Source: Peribacillus huizhouensis
Lineage (GTDB): Bacteria > Bacillota > Bacilli > Bacillales > DSM-1321
Reading direction: 5' to 3'
DNA: 64,000 nucleotides
Assembly: GCF_014138605.1 (NCBI RefSeq)
Contig: NZ_JACJHX010000014.1
Coordinates: 1 to 64,000, forward strand
Below the pieces are notes generated by a model. It searched no databases and was not told the DNA's origin. It worked only from the letters and a program-made list of their open reading frames with translations. How positions within the stretch are numbered: the stretch's first letter is position 1; each line of letters opens with the position of its first letter. Of the stretch, positions 24,287-33,399 are shown in pieces. Both the position numbers and the translations under genes were made by a program.

Positions 24287-25681
24287 ATGAAAGTTGAAAC
24301 TCGAAGTATAGAATACATTCCAGCTAATGAGCGGCACGGAAAGGCAAAAGATTTATTTCCAATCTGGTTTGGCGCCAATATGAATATCACTACACTTGTT
24401 TCAGGCTCGTTGCCAATAATGTTAGGACTTAATTTGTTCTGGAGTGTTGTTGCGATCGTAATTGGTTCGCTCATTGGTGCCATTTTTATGGCATCCCATT
24501 CTGTACAGGGTCCTAAGCTGGGAATACCACAGATGATTCAAAGTAGAGCTCAGTTTGGGGTCATCGGCGCAATTATACCTTTATTCCTTGTCATGTTTAT
24601 TTATTTAGGCTTTTTCGCCAGTAATACACTGCTTGCAGCTCAAACCATAGGTGATATACTTCCAATTAACCAAACTTGGAATATAGTCATAATCGGTGCT
24701 ATTTGTTTTGTAGTTGCACTTTATGGATATGATTTAATTCACAAAGTCCAAAAATGGTTCTCGGCCGCATCGTTGCTTATTTTTTTGATTATGACCTATA
24801 TTGTTTTTCAGTTGCCAGTACCACAAGAACAATGGTTACCTACTAATATTGACGTGTCAGCGTTTTTTCTTTCGGTTAGTATTGCTGTTACTTGGCAGCT
24901 ATCTTATGCTCCATATGTTGCAGATTACTCAAGGTATCTTCCAGAAGATACACCACCTGCAAAAACGTTTTGGTATAGTTATTCAGGGACCGTGATTGGA
25001 GCTGTCTGGATGATGGTATTAGGAGCGGTATTGACAATAGCGATTCCTAATTTCATGGATAATACTGGTGGTAATTTAGCATCGCTATATGGTAGCTTTG
25101 CAATCCTTATGTATGTTTTGATTGTTTTTGGACAACTTGCTATTAATGTTTTTAATCTTTATGGAGCATTTATGTCATCGGTTACGACTATTGAACCGTT
25201 TATTAAATTCAAAGTTACACCAAAAGTACGGATGGGCTTCTTGCTAGGCATTACATTCCTTGCAACAATTTTATGTATTGTGGGACAAGGAAATTTTCTC
25301 GAGTTTTTCTTAAATTTTATCTTTTTTATGAGTTATTTTTTGATACCGTGGACTTCAATTAACTTGGTCGATTATTATCTATTGCGCCGAGGCGAATATA
25401 GTGTTAAAGATATATTTGACCTTAATGGACAGTATGGCAAGGTCAATTGGATTGCTTCCTTTGCATTCGTAGTTTCAATCATTGCTGAGATTCCTTTTAT
25501 TAATGCTTCCTTTTATGTAGGACCAGTTGCAAAAGCACTTAATGGGGCAGACTTAGCTTGGGCTGCAGGATTATTTTTGCCCGCCATTTTATATTATTTC
25601 CCAATGAAACGGAAGATTAGAAACACGATTACTGGATCTGAATACCATCAGTTAGATGTTAAAAAGGTAGAAAAATTATAA
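24287..25681 (+). CDS. NCS1-family permease, second paralogue
   Basis: 464 residues from ATG 24287, 6 bases after AAGGAGG; the in-frame ATG at 24260 lies in the likely cre site and is rejected. About 12 membrane helices. It is closely similar throughout to the permease at 13319-14695 (same FPIWFGANM, GIPQMIQSRAQFG and PWTSINLVDYYLLRRG), so the two arose by duplication. The C-terminal tail differs. Differences around TWQLSYAPYVADYSRYLP are few, so the substrates may be the same or closely related. It probably imports the heterocycle degraded by the neighbouring operon. Confidence 0.9.
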   Translation: MKVETRSIEYIPANERHGKAKDLFPIWFGANMNITTLVSGSLPIMLGLNLFWSVVAIVIGSLIGAIFMASHSVQGPKLGIPQMIQSRAQFGVIGAIIPLFLVMFIYLGFFASNTLLAAQTIGDILPINQTWNIVIIGAICFVVALYGYDLIHKVQKWFSAASLLIFLIMTYIVFQLPVPQEQWLPTNIDVSAFFLSVSIAVTWQLSYAPYVADYSRYLPEDTPPAKTFWYSYSGTVIGAVWMMVLGAVLTIAIPNFMDNTGGNLASLYGSFAILMYVLIVFGQLAINVFNLYGAFMSSVTTIEPFIKFKVTPKVRMGFLLGITFLATILCIVGQGNFLEFFLNFIFFMSYFLIPWTSINLVDYYLLRRGEYSVKDIFDLNGQYGKVNWIASFAFVVSIIAEIPFINASFYVGPVAKALNGADLAWAAGLFLPAILYYFPMKRKIRNTITGSEYHQLDVKKVEKL

Positions 25682-25702
25682 TTCCGTTTTTTTCTAAAGT
25701 GA

Positions 25703-25745
25703 AAGGCTGATTTGGAAGCCTCTATTTTGCAGATGAGTTAGCCTT
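25703..25745 (+). terminator. Possible terminator after the second permease
   Basis: AAGGCTGA and TTAGCCTT pair with one G-T and are followed by CCCTTTTAG. The loop is large (27 bases), so support is moderate. Confidence 0.4.
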
Positions 25746-25925
25746 CCCTTTTAGTACGAAACAAAATTCAAAATACGTGAATGGTTAAATTCACAACAAA
25801 TGAACTAGCAAATAAATATTGATTCAATTTATTAGATATAAACCGTTTTACCAAGTGAGAGGATTTTTTTTAACTTCTTCCTTTATCTGATTAAAATTCT
25901 GAAAATTCAAACAAAAGGGGAAAAT

Positions 25926-27134
25926 ATGTCAACTTTACGTGAAGAGTCATTAAATATGCATAAAGAAAAGCAAGGTAAGCTAGGTGTACATTCGAAAGTC
26001 CAAGTACAAAATGCGAGGGATCTAAGTCTTGCTTATTCTCCGGGAGTTGCAGAGCCTTGCCGCGAAATTCATGCTGATGAAAGTAAAGCGTATGATTATA
26101 CGATGAAAGGGAATCTTGTTGCCGTTATTTCCGACGGTACAGCTGTACTTGGTCTAGGTAATATCGGACCGAAAGCGGCCATGCCTGTTATGGAGGGAAA
26201 AGCATTATTATTTAAAACTTTCGCAGATGTTGATGCATTTCCGATATGCTTAGATACAACAGATGCAGACAAGATTGTTGAAGCTGTTAAATTATTGGAG
26301 CCTACTTTTGGAGGAGTGAATTTAGAAGATATTGCTGCCCCTAAATGCTTTGAAATTGAAGAGCGGCTACGAAAAGTATGTAATATTCCAATTTTCCATG
26401 ATGACCAGCATGGAACGGCTATTGTAACCGCTTCGGGATTACTAAATGCTCTGAAACTAGTTGACAAAAGAATAGGAGAGATTCGTGTTGTAGTAAACGG
26501 TTCCGGTGCTGCTGGGGTGGCCATTGTTAAATTGCTTCTCCATATGGGCGTAAAAGACGTCATTTTATGTGATACAAAAGGCATCATTTATGAAGGACGC
26601 CTAGTTGGAATGAATCCATTTAAGGAGGAAATGGCCTATATCACTAATAAAGAACAAATAGTTGGGACATTGGGAGATGCTCTTGTGGGAGCAGATGTGT
26701 TTGTAGGTGTGTCTGCAGCAGGGGCTGTTACGAAAGACATGGTTCGTTCCATGAATCGTGACCCGATTATTTTTGCAATGGCAAATCCAATGCCAGAAAT
26801 TATGCCGGAAGAGGCGAAGGAAGCGGGAGCTCTGGTAATAGGGACAGGTCGTTCAGATTTTCCAAATCAGGTCAATAACGTACTTGCATTCCCTGGTATC
26901 TTTCGAGGGGCTTTGGACGTACGAGCGAAAGAAATAAATGAAGAAATGAAACTGGCAGCTGTTTACGCAATTGCAGAATTAATAACTGATGAAGAGCTTC
27001 ATGCTGATTATGTCATTCCAAATCCATTCGACCCTAGAGTAGCTGCTTGTGTAGCAGAAGCTGTAGCGAAGGCTGCAATAGAAACGGGTGTTGCACAAAA
27101 AATTAGAGATGTAGCAAAAACTAAAGGTATCTAA
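25926..27134 (+). CDS. Malic enzyme (NAD(P)-dependent, YtsJ type)
   Basis: 402 residues, the short bacterial malic enzyme form. Visible are SLAYSPGVAEPC (malate site), GNIGPKAAMPVMEGKALLFK, the metal site FHDDQHGTA and the Rossmann loop VNGSGAAGVAI. It converts malate to pyruvate and CO2 with reduction of NAD(P). AAAAGGGG precedes the ATG. It lies downstream of the heterocycle cluster, where it could turn succinate-derived malate into pyruvate. That link is contextual; malic enzymes also serve general metabolism. Confidence 0.9.
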   Translation: MSTLREESLNMHKEKQGKLGVHSKVQVQNARDLSLAYSPGVAEPCREIHADESKAYDYTMKGNLVAVISDGTAVLGLGNIGPKAAMPVMEGKALLFKTFADVDAFPICLDTTDADKIVEAVKLLEPTFGGVNLEDIAAPKCFEIEERLRKVCNIPIFHDDQHGTAIVTASGLLNALKLVDKRIGEIRVVVNGSGAAGVAIVKLLLHMGVKDVILCDTKGIIYEGRLVGMNPFKEEMAYITNKEQIVGTLGDALVGADVFVGVSAAGAVTKDMVRSMNRDPIIFAMANPMPEIMPEEAKEAGALVIGTGRSDFPNQVNNVLAFPGIFRGALDVRAKEINEEMKLAAVYAIAELITDEELHADYVIPNPFDPRVAACVAEAVAKAAIETGVAQKIRDVAKTKGI

Positions 27135-27231
27135 TATCCTTAGCGCAAGAAAAATAGATTATTAATAAATCTAGAAGAAATAAAACTATATTTTATTAAC
27201 CAAATTATACTATGAAAAGCGTAAGCTATAG

Positions 27232-27258
27232 GTTGTTGAGATAATTTTTCTCAACAAC
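27232..27258 (+). terminator. Terminator after malic enzyme
   Basis: Arms GTTGTTGAGA / TCTCAACAAC with a 7-base loop, followed by TTATTTTTAT. Confidence 0.85.
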
Positions 27259-27435
27259 TTATTTTTATCAACCAGCAGATTGGATAAATAATAATCTAAA
27301 ATCCTGTTATATATTTTTTCATTTGACGTTCTAATGGAACGTGTCATACTTGTAGAATCACAGAATTTCCAAATGCGTTGTGAACGGCTAGAAAAGTAGA
27401 AATCTAAATTAGAAGTTAAAAGTGAGGAGAAAATA

Positions 27436-28251
27436 ATGAACTACTATAGTCCAAAAGAAATTGCGGACATATCTATTCAAAAAGGTCTTGAAAAGGTAAA
27501 TCTATCTAATGTATCTCTTGCAGTTTTAGGTTTTTTAGGCGGAGCCTTTATTGCATTTGGATTTCTTGCCTATATTCGAGTAACTGGAACCATGCCTCAT
27601 GAATGGGGAAGTTTAGTCACTTTTATAGGAGCAGCTGTTTTCCCAGTCGGATTAGTATTGATCTTATTAGGGGGAGGAGAATTGATTACTGGAAACATGA
27701 TGACATTGAGTATCGCTTACTTTGCAAAAAAAGTTACATTATTTCAGTTAATACGTAATTGGTTCTTAATTGCATTATTTAATCTGTTGGGCGCATTGTT
27801 TGTTGCCTATTTTTTTGGGCATTTTGTCGGTCTAACAGAGGGAGCCTTTTTAGAAAAGACCGTCTCAACTGCGCAAGCGAAAGTGAAAGATCCATTTTGG
27901 GTCGCTTTTGTTTCAGGAATAGGGTGTAACTGGCTTGTAGCTATGGCAGTATGGTTATGTTATGGAGCGAAGGATTTCTTTGGAAAAATTTTAGCAATTT
28001 GGATCCCAATCACGACTTTTGTTTTAATAGGATTTCAACACGTGGTGGCTAACATGTTTATTATCTCAGCTGCTATCTTTTCAGGAAATCTATCATGGGT
28101 TGAACTATTTTTGAATATGATTCCAGTATTTTTAGGAAATGCTGTTGGCGGAGCAATCTTTGTAAGTTTCTTATATTTTCTAGTATTTAAAAAAGATGAC
28201 GTTAAAATTGAAGGGAGTTCTCTTAAAGAAAACAGGAGGAATATTGGGTGA
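27436..28251 (+). CDS. Formate/nitrite transporter (FNT) family channel
   Basis: 271 residues with six membrane helices. Family signatures are GAAVFPVGLVLILLGGGELI, TGNMM, the central FVSGIGCNWLVAMAVWL and GFQHVVANMFII. FNT proteins are pentameric channels for formate, nitrite or other small monovalent anions. GAGGAG precedes the ATG. If the upstream cluster releases formate during ring breakdown, as in trigonelline catabolism, this channel would provide the exit. Nitrite cannot be excluded, but no nitrite reductase gene is nearby. Confidence 0.88.
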   Translation: MNYYSPKEIADISIQKGLEKVNLSNVSLAVLGFLGGAFIAFGFLAYIRVTGTMPHEWGSLVTFIGAAVFPVGLVLILLGGGELITGNMMTLSIAYFAKKVTLFQLIRNWFLIALFNLLGALFVAYFFGHFVGLTEGAFLEKTVSTAQAKVKDPFWVAFVSGIGCNWLVAMAVWLCYGAKDFFGKILAIWIPITTFVLIGFQHVVANMFIISAAIFSGNLSWVELFLNMIPVFLGNAVGGAIFVSFLYFLVFKKDDVKIEGSSLKENRRNIG

Positions 28252-28327
28252 TTTTATTGTGATACACCTAAATAATTTCAAATCATAAAAAAATCGTTGA
28301 TGACATATGAGATTAAAAATATAAGAA

Positions 28328-28437
28328 GGGGGTACGTCAAGAGGGTCTATTCTCGCACTCTCTAAAATAGTACGTAGTGTTTCATACACTTATCTTTTAG
28401 TTGTTGCGGGATCTGACCCTTTACTTTTGGTACCCTC
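28328..28437. repeat. MITE-like repeat with GGGTAC/GGGTC ends
   Basis: Terminal inverted sequences GGGTAC...GGGTC (28330-28347) and GACCC...GTACCC (28415-28435) enclose about 70 bases. The motif (T/A)CTGACCC recurs in hairpin elements at 42946-42993, 47812-47874 and 57889-57995. It lies between two converging genes and could double as a terminator. Confidence 0.45.
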
Positions 28438-28449
28438 TTCTAACGTAAG

Positions 28450-30099
28450 TTACTTTAGTAGTTTTTGAATAACATAATTTGTTAAGTTGGGAACGATTTC
28501 AAGAGAATATGTCATTTCCATTCTCTCCAGTTTTTTATGCGCATCTACCCCATATGGTCCTATATTAATTACAGGTACATTTAATTTGCGTATGTCTTGA
28601 TAATTCACGTAGTGTTTTGTACCCCAACAAGGGTTATTTTTAGAAACGGCATTAATTCCTTCTTCATCATCACTTAGAGCAACAAAACTCATATCAGAAA
28701 TGTATGGGAAGAAGTTTCTCGTTACAATTGGGTATGGATATTTAGGTTGTACCATCTCCACAGCTTGGTCTAATGCATCAATTAATAATTGTTCATCATC
28801 AGTTTTCCCTGTCAATTCAACCCTAGGAGAATATAGAGAGGAGTAAAATAAGATGATTGCAGGATCTTTATCTTTCATCCATTTCCAAGCTTCTTCAACC
28901 ACTCTAGCGGCAAACATACGATTATCTAGTTCAGTGTTTGATAATAGATTTTTTTTGAACGCATTCATATGTGTCACAAATTTTTCGCCATTCTCCTGAA
29001 TCAATAATTGCTCGATTTCCTCGTAAGTAAAAACTCTTGGTTGCCAATGAATCGGCATATAGGGCTCTTTGCTTATCGCACAGTATTGCTTAAATCTTTC
29101 TTCAAATAAAGAAAGGGAATTGCTAAAGGCAATCATTGCTTGTTCCTTCAGCTTTGAAAGGACCTCTTTAGGTGACCATGAATGGATAAAAAAATTATAA
29201 TAGACATAAGCAGATAATGCAGTTTGAACAGTATAAGACGGTTTTAAGTCCATTTGTTTTAATGAAACTGGCGGAACGGTTGTTTCACCGTAAGCTTCGT
29301 TACAAAGTTCAGGATTATAATTAATTTGCTTTGTCAGCTCAGCAGCAATAAAGTTCGGATCCAGTCCCTCGAAGCAGGAGCCTACATGGGTTTCTGCACC
29401 GGTAATAAAGAAGGATGGCAAAAGCTTTCCGACTGTCCCTTTATAAATATAACGGTTTTCGTCGCCTTCATATCGAGCTGAAACAAAATCTGCATTTATG
29501 GCTGCCGTATAATGAAATCCATGTTCTTCTTTCCAGCTATTTAAAGTTTTTAACGCTGAAAGTATGCCATGCGAGCTATCCTCCTCGTCACATTCTGCAA
29601 GGAAGATTATGTTTCCATCTAATTGTTCAGGATGCTCTGAATAGTATTTTAAGAGGTATAGATTACTTGCTACTCCGCTTTTCATATCAAGGACACCACG
29701 TCCGAATAACCAATCACCTGAGTCTAAATGATTTTTAGCTGCAGCAGGAAGGTTCTCATTTTTTAGAGTGTTCATTAGTTCATCTGGGTTACACGCTTGT
29801 TGCTTGAGTTGATTAAAATCATCAATGCCAACGGTATCCATATGTCCCATTAGAATAACAGTTCTGTTACTACTTCCTTTTGTCCCTTTTACAAAGGCTA
29901 GTACATTATACCTTTCATGTTCATCATCAATGGTTTGTTCCAAATGAATTTGAGAAGGATTAAGAGAAAAATATGGAAAAGAAGCGACCCATTTAAATAA
30001 TGATTGGGCAATCGCTTTTTCGCCATTTGTATTTACAATACTTTCAATCTGAACAAGTTGTTTTGTAAAAGCTAATACTTCCTCTCTGCATGTCAACAT
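28450..30099 (-). CDS. rocB: RocB-like M20-family peptidase/amidohydrolase
   Basis: 549 residues, the length of RocB of arginine utilisation operons. The metal-binding motifs of the M20 zinc hydrolases are present: the His of LMGHMDTVG, the Asp of GRGVLDMKSG and the Glu pair of AECDEEDSS; the long insert characteristic of RocB follows. The biochemical role of RocB is not firmly established, but it is induced with arginine and ornithine breakdown. No rocA/C/D/E/F gene is adjacent. The promoter region contains two inverted repeats overlapping a sigma-A promoter. Confidence 0.85.
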   Translation of the reverse strand: MLTCREEVLAFTKQLVQIESIVNTNGEKAIAQSLFKWVASFPYFSLNPSQIHLEQTIDDEHERYNVLAFVKGTKGSSNRTVILMGHMDTVGIDDFNQLKQQACNPDELMNTLKNENLPAAAKNHLDSGDWLFGRGVLDMKSGVASNLYLLKYYSEHPEQLDGNIIFLAECDEEDSSHGILSALKTLNSWKEEHGFHYTAAINADFVSARYEGDENRYIYKGTVGKLLPSFFITGAETHVGSCFEGLDPNFIAAELTKQINYNPELCNEAYGETTVPPVSLKQMDLKPSYTVQTALSAYVYYNFFIHSWSPKEVLSKLKEQAMIAFSNSLSLFEERFKQYCAISKEPYMPIHWQPRVFTYEEIEQLLIQENGEKFVTHMNAFKKNLLSNTELDNRMFAARVVEEAWKWMKDKDPAIILFYSSLYSPRVELTGKTDDEQLLIDALDQAVEMVQPKYPYPIVTRNFFPYISDMSFVALSDDEEGINAVSKNNPCWGTKHYVNYQDIRKLNVPVINIGPYGVDAHKKLERMEMTYSLEIVPNLTNYVIQKLLK

Positions 30100-30121
30100 A
30101 GGTTTGTCTCCTTTTTACTAG

Positions 30122-30182
30122 AGTGTTATTGTAAAAATGTATAACACTGGATAAATAAACGTCAAGTATTATCGAAATACTT
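30122..30182 (-). promoter_or_regulatory. rocB promoter with two inverted repeats
   Basis: On the minus strand TTGACG and TATACA are 16 bases apart. The arms AGTGTTAT / ATAACACT (30122-30148) overlap the -10 box, and AAGTATT / AATACTT (around 30164-30182) flank the -35 side. Two operators for a repressor or activator are plausible; the protein is unknown. Confidence 0.5.
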
Positions 30183-30201
30183 CGATTTTTCCAACTTTTT
30201 G

Positions 30202-30230
30202 TTGTTTTGTACGACGTCGTTATATATAAT
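30202..30230 (+). promoter_or_regulatory. Sigma-A promoter of the lysine transporter operon
   Basis: TTGTTT (30202-30207) and a perfect TATAAT (30225-30230) are separated by 17 bases, about 50 bases before the riboswitch aptamer begins. Confidence 0.7.
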
Positions 30231-30278
30231 ATTAATTATCTGAATAAAACAAATATTTATCCCTCATCTTTTAGAGTT

Positions 30279-30464
30279 TTAGATGAGGTAGAGGTCGCGA
30301 TTTATATTAGTATCCTATTGGAGATTCTGTGAAATCTATGAAAATAGGAAAAAGGATAAATTGCCGAAGCTTCTGAAATCACTGTGTTCAGAATTGCTGG
30401 GGCTGCACTCGAATAGGGACAGCACTGTCACAATATGAAAAAATTGTGGAGAACTATCTTTACT
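30279..30464 (+). promoter_or_regulatory. Lysine riboswitch (L box)
   Basis: Core L-box blocks occur in order: GATGAGGTAGAGGTCGCGA, then AGTA, a GG-A-rich helix, AAATTGCCGAAG, GCTGGGGCTGCA, then AATAGGGACAGCACTGTCA. This matches the five-helix lysine aptamer found before lysine biosynthesis and transport genes in Bacilli. A terminator follows at 30491-30525, so lysine binding should stop transcription of the ABC transporter at 30581-32826. Confidence 0.88.
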
Positions 30465-30490
30465 AATGCTTATGAATGAGGGGATGCGAG

Positions 30491-30525
30491 CGCTGTCATA
30501 TCCCAAAGACAGCGTTTTCATTTTG
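30491..30525 (+). terminator. Terminator of the lysine riboswitch
   Basis: Arms CGCTGTC / GACAGCG followed by TTTTCATTTTG, 25 bases past the aptamer. This is the expression platform. Confidence 0.8.
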
Positions 30526-30580
30526 TTGATGGACTTTGATTGATTTAGCAGTGTCTATTTAAAAAAGGGGGTAATATTAA

Positions 30581-31378
30581 ATGAAAAAAATGATGATTCT
30601 CATAGCGGCATCCATGCTAATTCTTTTGTCAGCATGCGGAAGCAAACAGGAAAGTGGAACAGAAAAGACGGGGAAGGCTGAAAATACGGAGATGGGGCTA
30701 GTTAAAGAGGGGAACTTAACCTTTTCCATGACGGGGATATATCCACCATTAAATTTTAAAAAAGATGGAAAACTAACTGGGTTTGATGTAGAAATTGGAA
30801 CGGAAATTGCCAAAAGAATGGGACTGGAAGCGAATCCTGTAACCAATCCATGGGAAACGATTATTCAAGGTTTAAAAGCGAAAAAATACGATGCCATCAT
30901 TGGGAGTATGACAGCTACACCAGAGCGTGATAAGCAGGTTGATTTTACAGAGCCGTACTATTTATCTGGGGCTCAAATTTTTGTAGCTGAAGGTAGCACG
31001 ATTCAATCGAAGGATGATCTAAAAGGGAAAACAATTGGTGTTATTCAAGCAAGTACGTGGAAGGATCTGGCGGATGAACTATCTGATAAGGTAAAGGGAT
31101 ATCCAGTTGATACAAATGCTCTTCAAGATTTGGAGTTAGGTCGTCTTGACGCTGTGATAACAGATAAAATTGTTGGCCTAAATGCTCAAAAGGAAAAAGG
31201 GTTAAAAATTAAACCAGTTGGCGAATTGCTAAATGAGGATCGAGTAAGTGTTGCAGTTAATGAAGGAAACACTGAGCTTAAAGAAAAAATTAACGAAGCG
31301 ATTCAATCAATGGTCGACGATGGAACGTATGAAGAAATTAGTATGAAATGGTTTAATAGAAATATTTTGGAAAAGTAA
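30581..31378 (+). CDS. ABC transporter substrate-binding lipoprotein (lysine predicted)
   Basis: 265 residues. A lipoprotein signal ends in LLSAC with the lipidated Cys19. The mature protein is a family 3 polar amino-acid-binding protein: GFDVEIGTEIAKRMG, PWETIIQGLKAKKYDAIIG, TPERDKQVDFTEPYYLSG. Control by a lysine riboswitch directly upstream makes lysine, or a lysine precursor, the expected ligand. It is the first gene of a three-gene operon. Confidence 0.88.
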   Translation: MKKMMILIAASMLILLSACGSKQESGTEKTGKAENTEMGLVKEGNLTFSMTGIYPPLNFKKDGKLTGFDVEIGTEIAKRMGLEANPVTNPWETIIQGLKAKKYDAIIGSMTATPERDKQVDFTEPYYLSGAQIFVAEGSTIQSKDDLKGKTIGVIQASTWKDLADELSDKVKGYPVDTNALQDLELGRLDAVITDKIVGLNAQKEKGLKIKPVGELLNEDRVSVAVNEGNTELKEKINEAIQSMVDDGTYEEISMKWFNRNILEK

Positions 31379-31423
31379 AGTCTGACAATACACTTTTTTT
31401 CTAAGGAGGCTGATTGAGAAATC

Positions 31424-32107
31424 ATGGATTTTTTGCATAATATTATTGGCATCCTGAATGAACATGGAATTGCTTTTTTAAAGGCTACATGGATTACAAT
31501 ATCAATCACCGGTGTTTCGCTATTCTTTGGAACAATTATTGGCATCGTCTTTGCAGGGTTTAAAATTTCGTCCATTAAATTCTTAAATAGAATTTCTGAT
31601 ATTTATGTTGGAATCATTCGGGGAACACCGTTGATTGTTCAGATCATGTTTCTTTATTACGGAATAGCTAGTATTGTAACTTTAGATAGTTTTACGGCTG
31701 GAGCATTAGCATTAGGCATACATACAGGTGCCTATATTTCGGAAATCTTTAGAGGGGCAGTGCAGTCCATTGATCGCGGTCAAATGGAGGCAGCCAGATC
31801 GTTAGGAATGTCCTATTCACTGTCGATGAGAAGAATTATTTTTCCGCAGGCTTTCAAAAGGTCCATTCCGCCACTTGCCAATCAGTTCATAATTAGCTTA
31901 AAGGATTCATCCCTTGTTGCTTACATATCTGTTATTGACTTGTACAATACAGCTCTTAGTGTACAAGGCGAAAACTATATGCCGTTTGAAACTTATTTTG
32001 TAGTAGGCCTCTATTATTTAGTAATCGTCCTTATTTTTACATGGTTTACAAATCGTTTAGAGAAAAAAATGGATGTAAGTAAACCGAAGGAGGTTCGTAT
32101 TGCGTGA
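31424..32107 (+). CDS. ABC transporter permease (lysine predicted)
   Basis: 227 residues with five membrane helices and the EAA loop of the HisM/GlnP family ([20 protein letters not shown], then [15 protein letters not shown]). AAGGAGG lies 13-14 bases before the ATG, longer than usual. Its stop overlaps the start of the ATPase gene by 4 bases (GTGA). One permease gene implies a homodimeric channel. Confidence 0.9.
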   Translation: MDFLHNIIGILNEHGIAFLKATWITISITGVSLFFGTIIGIVFAGFKISSIKFLNRISDIYVGIIRGTPLIVQIMFLYYGIASIVTLDSFTAGALALGIHTGAYISEIFRGAVQSIDRGQMEAARSLGMSYSLSMRRIIFPQAFKRSIPPLANQFIISLKDSSLVAYISVIDLYNTALSVQGENYMPFETYFVVGLYYLVIVLIFTWFTNRLEKKMDVSKPKEVRIA

Positions 32108-32826
32108 TAGAGATTACTAATCTTTCAAAATCTTTTGGTCCTCTTAACGTATTAAAGAGTATTGACTTGAAAATAAAAGAACAAGAAGTGGTCGTACTAA
32201 TCGGTGCTAGCGGATCGGGTAAAAGTACATTGCTTCGCTGTTTAAACTTTTTGGAAGTAGCTGAGAACGGTGAGATTAGCATTGATTCAGAAAAAGTTAT
32301 CTCACAGAAAACGAACTTGAATAAAGTAAGAGAAAAAGTGGGTATGGTGTTTCAGCATTTCAATTTATTTCCTCATAAAACTGTTTTAGAAAATATTATC
32401 GAAGCCCCTATCTTTGTAAGAGGAGAAAACAAAGAAGAGGCGAGGGAAAAAGCGAGGATTCTCCTGAAAAAAGTAGGATTACAAGATAAAGCTCATTTTT
32501 ATCCTGATCAATTATCTGGGGGACAAAAGCAGCGTGTGGCAATAGCTAGAGCATTAGCAATGGAACCCAAAGTGATGCTTTTTGATGAACCAACCTCAGC
32601 TTTGGATCCTGAACTTGTTGGAGAAGTTCTTCAAGTGATGAAGGAGTTAGCTCGTGAAGGAATGACGATGGTCATTGTGACACATGAAATGGGGTTTGCA
32701 AGAGAAGTTGCTGATCGTGTCGTCATGCTTGCCGACGGAAATATTATAGAAGAAGGACATCCTGAAGATATTTTTACAAATCCTAAACATGAGCGTACAC
32801 AAAGGTTTTTAAACCAGCTATTATAG
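32104..32826 (+). CDS. ABC transporter ATP-binding protein (lysine predicted)
   Basis: 240 residues. Walker [11 protein letters not shown]-loop [10 protein letters not shown], signature LSGGQKQR, Walker [14 protein letters not shown] and switch His (VTHEMGF) are all intact; it is a polar amino-acid-type ATPase. GTG start overlapping the permease stop. Last gene of the operon, followed by a terminator at 32965-32997. Confidence 0.92.
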   Translation: MIEITNLSKSFGPLNVLKSIDLKIKEQEVVVLIGASGSGKSTLLRCLNFLEVAENGEISIDSEKVISQKTNLNKVREKVGMVFQHFNLFPHKTVLENIIEAPIFVRGENKEEAREKARILLKKVGLQDKAHFYPDQLSGGQKQRVAIARALAMEPKVMLFDEPTSALDPELVGEVLQVMKELAREGMTMVIVTHEMGFAREVADRVVMLADGNIIEEGHPEDIFTNPKHERTQRFLNQLL

Positions 32827-32964
32827 ATTTATCAAGAATTATAATGAAGGAACTGTTTTGGTTTTCTTTCTCTTAAGAAGATCAAAGGCACCTCTGAGAA
32901 AAACTTAAAAAATATCGAATAACACTTTCATTACAGTGAAGGTCGCATATCTATTCACAAACAA

Positions 32965-32997
32965 AAACGCTTAGAGAATGATCGCTCTGAGCGTTTG
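32965..32997 (+). terminator. Terminator of the ABC transporter operon
   Basis: AAACGCTTAGAG pairs with CTCTGAGCGTTT with one mismatch. It is 140 bases after the ATPase stop. Confidence 0.6.
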
Positions 32998-33072
32998 AAT
33001 TATTGTTTCCCCCATTAACTTAAAGCTCATTCATTACTCGAAGAAAAAATCAAAGCATTCTCTTTCTTGCTA

Positions 33073-33366
33073 TTAGTTTCTGAATGACAACCCATTTTCC
33101 TTCAAAGCATTTCTAAGTTTAGGTAAAGAAGCCGGTCCCATACCATGAAATTGCAAAATCTCTTTTTCACTATATTTAGATAGATCCTGTAAAGAAGTTA
33201 TCCCATTGTTTTCTAATGCTCGTCTTGCTGGTGCCGAGAGCAATGAAAGAAATCCATTAGTGGGTCTCCGTTCTTGTTCACAAGTCGGACAGGTTGGACA
33301 ATCGCTGCTTTTATAATAGGTATGTCCTTTGTTGCAAGTCCTCGCATTTTTTTCTGATGTTGTCAT
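33073..33366 (-). CDS. RNA polymerase alpha-CTD-like helix-hairpin-helix protein with zinc ribbon
   Basis: 97 residues. An N-terminal zinc-binding cluster (CNKGHTYYKSSDCPTCPTC, about 11-29) is followed by a domain like the C-terminal domain of RNA polymerase alpha (APARRALENNGITSLQDLSK, then FHGMGPASLPKLRNAL). GGAGA lies about 9 bases before the ATG. Such small proteins occur singly in Bacilli; they could bind DNA or contact sigma or transcription factors, but no function is established. It stands alone here. Confidence 0.8.
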   Translation of the reverse strand: MTTSEKNARTCNKGHTYYKSSDCPTCPTCEQERRPTNGFLSLLSAPARRALENNGITSLQDLSKYSEKEILQFHGMGPASLPKLRNALKENGLSFRN

Positions 33367-33399
33367 TTTAAAATGTCTCCTTTTTTATGGAAAAGGGTT

